DNA from: Paenibacillus glucanolyticus NBRC 15330
GTDB taxonomy: Bacteria; Bacillota; Bacilli; Paenibacillales; Paenibacillaceae
Reading direction: 5' to 3'
Length of the DNA: 64,000 nt
Assembly (NCBI RefSeq): GCF_004000885.1
Contig: NZ_BIMC01000009.1
Location: forward strand, 1 to 64,000
The position numbers were made by a program, and so were the translations under genes. The notes under the pieces were generated by a model that made no database searches, was not told the origin of the DNA, and was given only the letters and a program-made list of their open reading frames with translations. Shown one piece after another: positions 60,233 through 64,000 of this stretch (position 1 is its first letter; each line of letters starts with the position of its first letter).

Positions 60233-60924
60233 ATAAGACCTAATATATTGAAAGCGGAATAGAACTCGGATCGGATTTCGTCAAACAACAGCAGTCCTTT
60301 TTTGTTGGCAACTTGCGCAGCTTCCCTGCGATTTTTGACCTGAAGCTTGCGGTTGATGCTTGTCACATGGTTATCAATCGTTTTTTCTTCAATATTCAGA
60401 ATACGATGAATTTCAGACGTTGTCTTTCCTTGATAGACGTAACACAGAATTTTTCTTTCTTGCGGGGTAAGAAGTTTGCTCCATAGTTCTTTTCTCTGTC
60501 GTTGGAATTCCCTTCGGATCGCTTGTGCCGATGTATGGTGAATGCCCAATGTATTCGCATGCGCTTCCCTGATGAGTTTCGTTATTGCACGACTGCAAAC
60601 AGCCGATTTGACAACATAATTCACAGCTCCGTGCAGATAGGCATCCCAGATAATGCGATCTTCCTCCACCGAGGACAGCACAATTATTTTAATGTTCTCA
60701 TTAATATCGATAATGCTATCGATTGCTTTGAGCACTTCCATATCATTATCAGCATTCATGTTTATAACAATGACTTCCACTTCCAAGCACTTGATCATCT
60801 GCAGTTCGATCTCATTCCCGGAAAGAACGCCGATCAGTACAATATCCCTCGATTGTTCAATTGTAAGTTTTATGCCATCGATCCACTCGGGATCATCTTC
60901 GATAAGCAGGGTTCGTATCTTCAT
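60214..60924 (-). CDS. NarL/LuxR-type response regulator with a pseudo-receiver, next to the lasso operon
   Basis: A 236-residue protein. The receiver has LLIEDDPEWIDGIK (acidic pocket), but the phospho-acceptor position reads VIVINMNADND, where Asn replaces the usual Asp. The conserved Lys region is HGAVNYVVKSA. The C-terminal LuxR-type helix-turn-helix is LTPQERKILCYVYQGKTTSEIHRILNIEEKTIDNHVTSINRKL. Classical phosphorylation is therefore unlikely, and another signal may control it. Encoded immediately upstream of the lasso precursor in the same direction but with its own terminator; a pathway-specific activator or repressor is likely. No kinase partner is nearby. Confidence 0.85.
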   Translation of the reverse strand: MKIRTLLIEDDPEWIDGIKLTIEQSRDIVLIGVLSGNEIELQMIKCLEVEVIVINMNADNDMEVLKAIDSIIDINENIKIIVLSSVEEDRIIWDAYLHGAVNYVVKSAVCSRAITKLIREAHANTLGIHHTSAQAIRREFQRQRKELWSKLLTPQERKILCYVYQGKTTSEIHRILNIEEKTIDNHVTSINRKLQVKNRREAAQVANKKGLLLFDEIRSEFYSAFNILGLIPLNFI

Positions 60925-61222
60925 GATGGTTCACCTCTTCTAATTTATATGATTTTGAAATTCGATAGCGACACTCTCAATATATAAAATAATTTCCATG
61001 TAAGTATATATTTGTAATTCTTATTTCATCATAACATCAATATGACATGTCATCAATCCATTCCGGACAATCGGCGCTCTGACCGTCTCCCCCATCGGCA
61101 TTGACTCTCCTGAATTTTCTCCCTATCCGGCAGGTCATTCTAGAGATAAAAACAACAAAAAGGCACCTTCCTTCAAAAAGGAAAGTGCCTTTGATTCTAT
61201 TATAAGGTGGTATTAACAACCT
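60925..61222. other. Intergenic region ahead of the lasso-cluster regulator
   Basis: About 300 bp. It contains the metY terminator at 61150-61192 and, presumably, the promoter of the regulator gene; AT-rich sequence is found close to its start (AAATCATATAAATTAG on the minus strand), without a clear -35 box. Confidence 0.5.
61150..61192 (-). terminator. Terminator after metY
   Basis: AAAGGCACCTTCCTT pairs with AAGGAAAGTGCCTTT (one mismatch) and is followed by a T-rich run on the minus strand. Confidence 0.85.
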
Positions 61223-62557
<1,335 letters not shown>

Positions 62558-62665
62558 TCATAATTGCTCCCATTCTCTCATACTTTCCATCGTTTGAAAA
62601 GAGCAATAACCAACTAATTTCATCGGAATATAATAAATTATTTCGATCACCTATGAGGGCTTCCA

Positions 62666-63493
62666 TCATTCCTTCTCTTTCTTATAGACCTTGCCCCATC
62701 CGTATCCTGCCTCGGGAGACGTATCTTCCGGCATGCCGGGCAGAATCAGACCGCCATCGATACGGAGATTAATCCCGGTAATATAGGATGCCGCATCCGA
62801 ACACAGCCAAGCGATTGCTTCACCGATATCCGATGGCGTACCTAACCGTCCCAGAGGGATTTTGTTACCCAGCGGCTCATCCACTGCCGACTGTCCCGGC
62901 TTATGGACAGTCGCGCCCGGAGCGACGCAGTTGACGCGGATGCCGTGCGGCGCCCACTCCAGCGCCAGCGATTGCGCCGCACGTATGAGCGCTGCCTTCA
63001 TTCCGCCGTAGATGCTGTCCTTGGGGTAGGCCCTCTCCCCGCGGGAAGAGGTAATGAAAATAACATTCCCCGGGATCTCCTGTGCAATCATTTCCCTGAC
63101 AGCATATTTGCTGAGCAGCATCGGCGCTCTGAAATCAAGATGAACGGTCATGTCCAGCGCATCCTCCTCAAGCTCCGTCAGCTCGTCATAAATGCCGATC
63201 CCCGCATTGTTCACCAGCAGATCAATCCGGCCAAACTCTTCAACCGTCTTGCGGATCGTGTTCTCCGCTTCACTGCGGACGGTCAGGTCGCTTTGAATAA
63301 TGAGCGGCTCCTTGCCATAGATGTGGCCGATATCCTCTGCTACGTCCAATATGCCGTCTTTGCTTGAATTGTATGTCATCGCCAGCCGGTAACCTTTCTC
63401 AGCCAGTACCTTGGCAATCCCTCTTCCGATTCCTGCACCTGCTCCTGTAACTAACGCCACCTTCTCCAAGCCTTGATTACCTACGGTTCCCAT
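62666..63493 (-). CDS. Short-chain dehydrogenase/reductase
   Basis: A 275-residue SDR enzyme. The nucleotide-binding motif is VTGAGAGIGRGIA, followed by LLVNNAGIGIYDEL (NNAG) and the active-site ITSSRGERAYPKDSIYGGMKAAL (Ser, Tyr, Lys). The C-terminal SYITGINLRIDGG is typical of the classical SDR family. Cofactor preference could be NADP(H), given TYNSSKD after strand 2. The substrate is unknown. GGGAGAG precedes the GTG/ATG pair; ATG 63493 gives the better spacing. Confidence 0.88.
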   Translation of the reverse strand: MGTVGNQGLEKVALVTGAGAGIGRGIAKVLAEKGYRLAMTYNSSKDGILDVAEDIGHIYGKEPLIIQSDLTVRSEAENTIRKTVEEFGRIDLLVNNAGIGIYDELTELEEDALDMTVHLDFRAPMLLSKYAVREMIAQEIPGNVIFITSSRGERAYPKDSIYGGMKAALIRAAQSLALEWAPHGIRVNCVAPGATVHKPGQSAVDEPLGNKIPLGRLGTPSDIGEAIAWLCSDAASYITGINLRIDGGLILPGMPEDTSPEAGYGWGKVYKKEKE

Positions 63494-63881
63494 CACGTTC
63501 TCTCCCTTCAGATTTCATCCTCTCATGCCACGGTGGCTTGCCGTGGATTAAACAATGATGCTCATCATGCCTAACCTTCCTTACCCTGTTCTGAGAGGGA
63601 TGATTGCTTTTCCGAGATAAAATCCGAATGAAGAGCCATTCGATTCCCTGAATAGTTGATCTTGATTCACGTACAGCTATTTGCACACATTGGAGAGTTG
63701 CTCCCCGAAGTCAAGGGATCGATCAAGAAGCGTATAACACCAACATGTCCTTTCAGGAAGAACAGCTGCATTACAGTACGCAAGAATGGCTTTGGCCTTC
63801 CTCCATGGTTGCCTCATGACATTATACTGAAGGCACCGGGACCATAAAGCGTCCAAATGAATTGCCGCTGATGGATGAAAC
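63494..63881. other. Intergenic region upstream of the SDR gene
   Basis: About 390 bp with no gene that can be supported on either strand; an open plus-strand frame at 63656-63847 shows no ribosome binding site or family resemblance. It presumably holds the SDR promoter, which I could not locate. Confidence 0.55.
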
Positions 63882-63915
63882 GCAAAAAAATCATCGCCCT
63901 TTTTGGGCGATGATT
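63882..63915 (-). terminator. Terminator of the partial ABC ATPase gene
   Basis: AATCATCGCCC pairs with GGGCGATGATT across a 5-nt loop, followed by T8 on the minus strand. Confidence 0.9.
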
Positions 63916-63935
63916 CTCCAAGATCCGAGCTGCAG

Positions 63936-64000
63936 TCAGCCGCGTCTGGCTAAAGCGTTCATATGTAGGAAAAAAGTGTCCTCCAGCGTCGGTGCCTTCT
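63936..64000 (-). CDS. ABC transporter ATP-binding protein, C-terminal end only
   Basis: The final 20 residues read KAPTLEDTFFLHMNALARRG before the stop at 63936-63938, and the frame is open to the window edge. The PTLEDxFxxL pattern is the classical C-terminus of ABC-2 type (drug-export) ATPases. A terminator follows 21 bp after the stop. The rest of the gene is outside the window. Confidence 0.55.
   Translation of the reverse strand, partial: KAPTLEDTFFLHMNALARRG

Noticed and set aside
63656..63847. Plus-strand 63-codon open frame upstream of the SDR gene
   Set aside because: No ribosome binding site, no recognisable family, and the region has the look of ordinary intergenic DNA.

Overview
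The window comes from a Gram-positive, spore-forming bacterium of moderate GC content, most likely Paenibacillus or a close relative. The evidence is strong GGAGG-type ribosome binding sites, a YyaC spore protein, a SigB-RsbW-RsbV module, an SLH-anchored YcdB-type wall protein, a lysine riboswitch ahead of lysP, and divergent xylR/xylAB. No rRNA, tRNA, CRISPR array or recognisable transposase was seen. Both ends cut genes: an O-antigen-ligase-like membrane protein at the left and the last codons of an ABC ATPase at the right.

Layout. 1-1.7 kb: partial membrane protein, then a gene-free stretch with a 50-bp tandem repeat. 1.7-9.3 kb: housekeeping genes (methyltransferase, hydrolase, YyaC, pirin, asparaginase) and small membrane stress proteins. 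10.4-19.6 kb: one long minus-strand sigma-B regulatory block, consisting of a REC-PP2C phosphatase (RsbY type), a giant hybrid kinase (RsbK type), a CheR methyltransferase (RsbM type), a second hybrid kinase, then rsbV-rsbW-sigB. Candidate sigma-B promoters lie ahead of rsbV, a GSP17M-type gene and a ytxG-like gene. 21.7-33.8 kb: drug efflux with its MarR regulator, a CDF transporter, an ABC-F protein, an MBL-fold hydrolase, a bd-type oxidase operon with micro-proteins, and a CvfC/YpgR-like protein. 33.9-40.2 kb: riboswitch-controlled lysP, a transglutaminase-like protein, a YcdB/SLH protein and KDPG aldolase. 40.5-45.0 kb: the xylose operon with operator, promoter and catabolite site. 45.5-49.2 kb: a redox and metal block, trxB plus a glutaredoxin-like gene behind a perfect PerR box, and a P1B4 ATPase with a Fur-like box.

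The most novel region is 51.7-60.9 kb, a lasso-peptide gene cluster on the minus strand. A 37-residue precursor gene at 59950-60063 is followed by the B1 recognition protein, B2 leader peptidase, C cyclase, two ABC half-transporters, a clostripain-family (C11) peptidase and a GNAT acetyltransferase, with overlaps or very short gaps from B1 onwards. The predicted core AKKNKPGDGKNGLGVKKG has Ala1 and Asp8 correctly placed for an eight-residue macrolactam and a Thr two residues before the cut. It carries six lysines and no aromatic plug. The first transporter has an Asp/Glu-rich insert of about 50 residues in its ATPase domain, and an orphan response regulator lacking the phospho-acceptor Asp sits just upstream. 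A cationic lasso peptide, possibly Lys-acetylated or tail-trimmed, is the main candidate for something undescribed.
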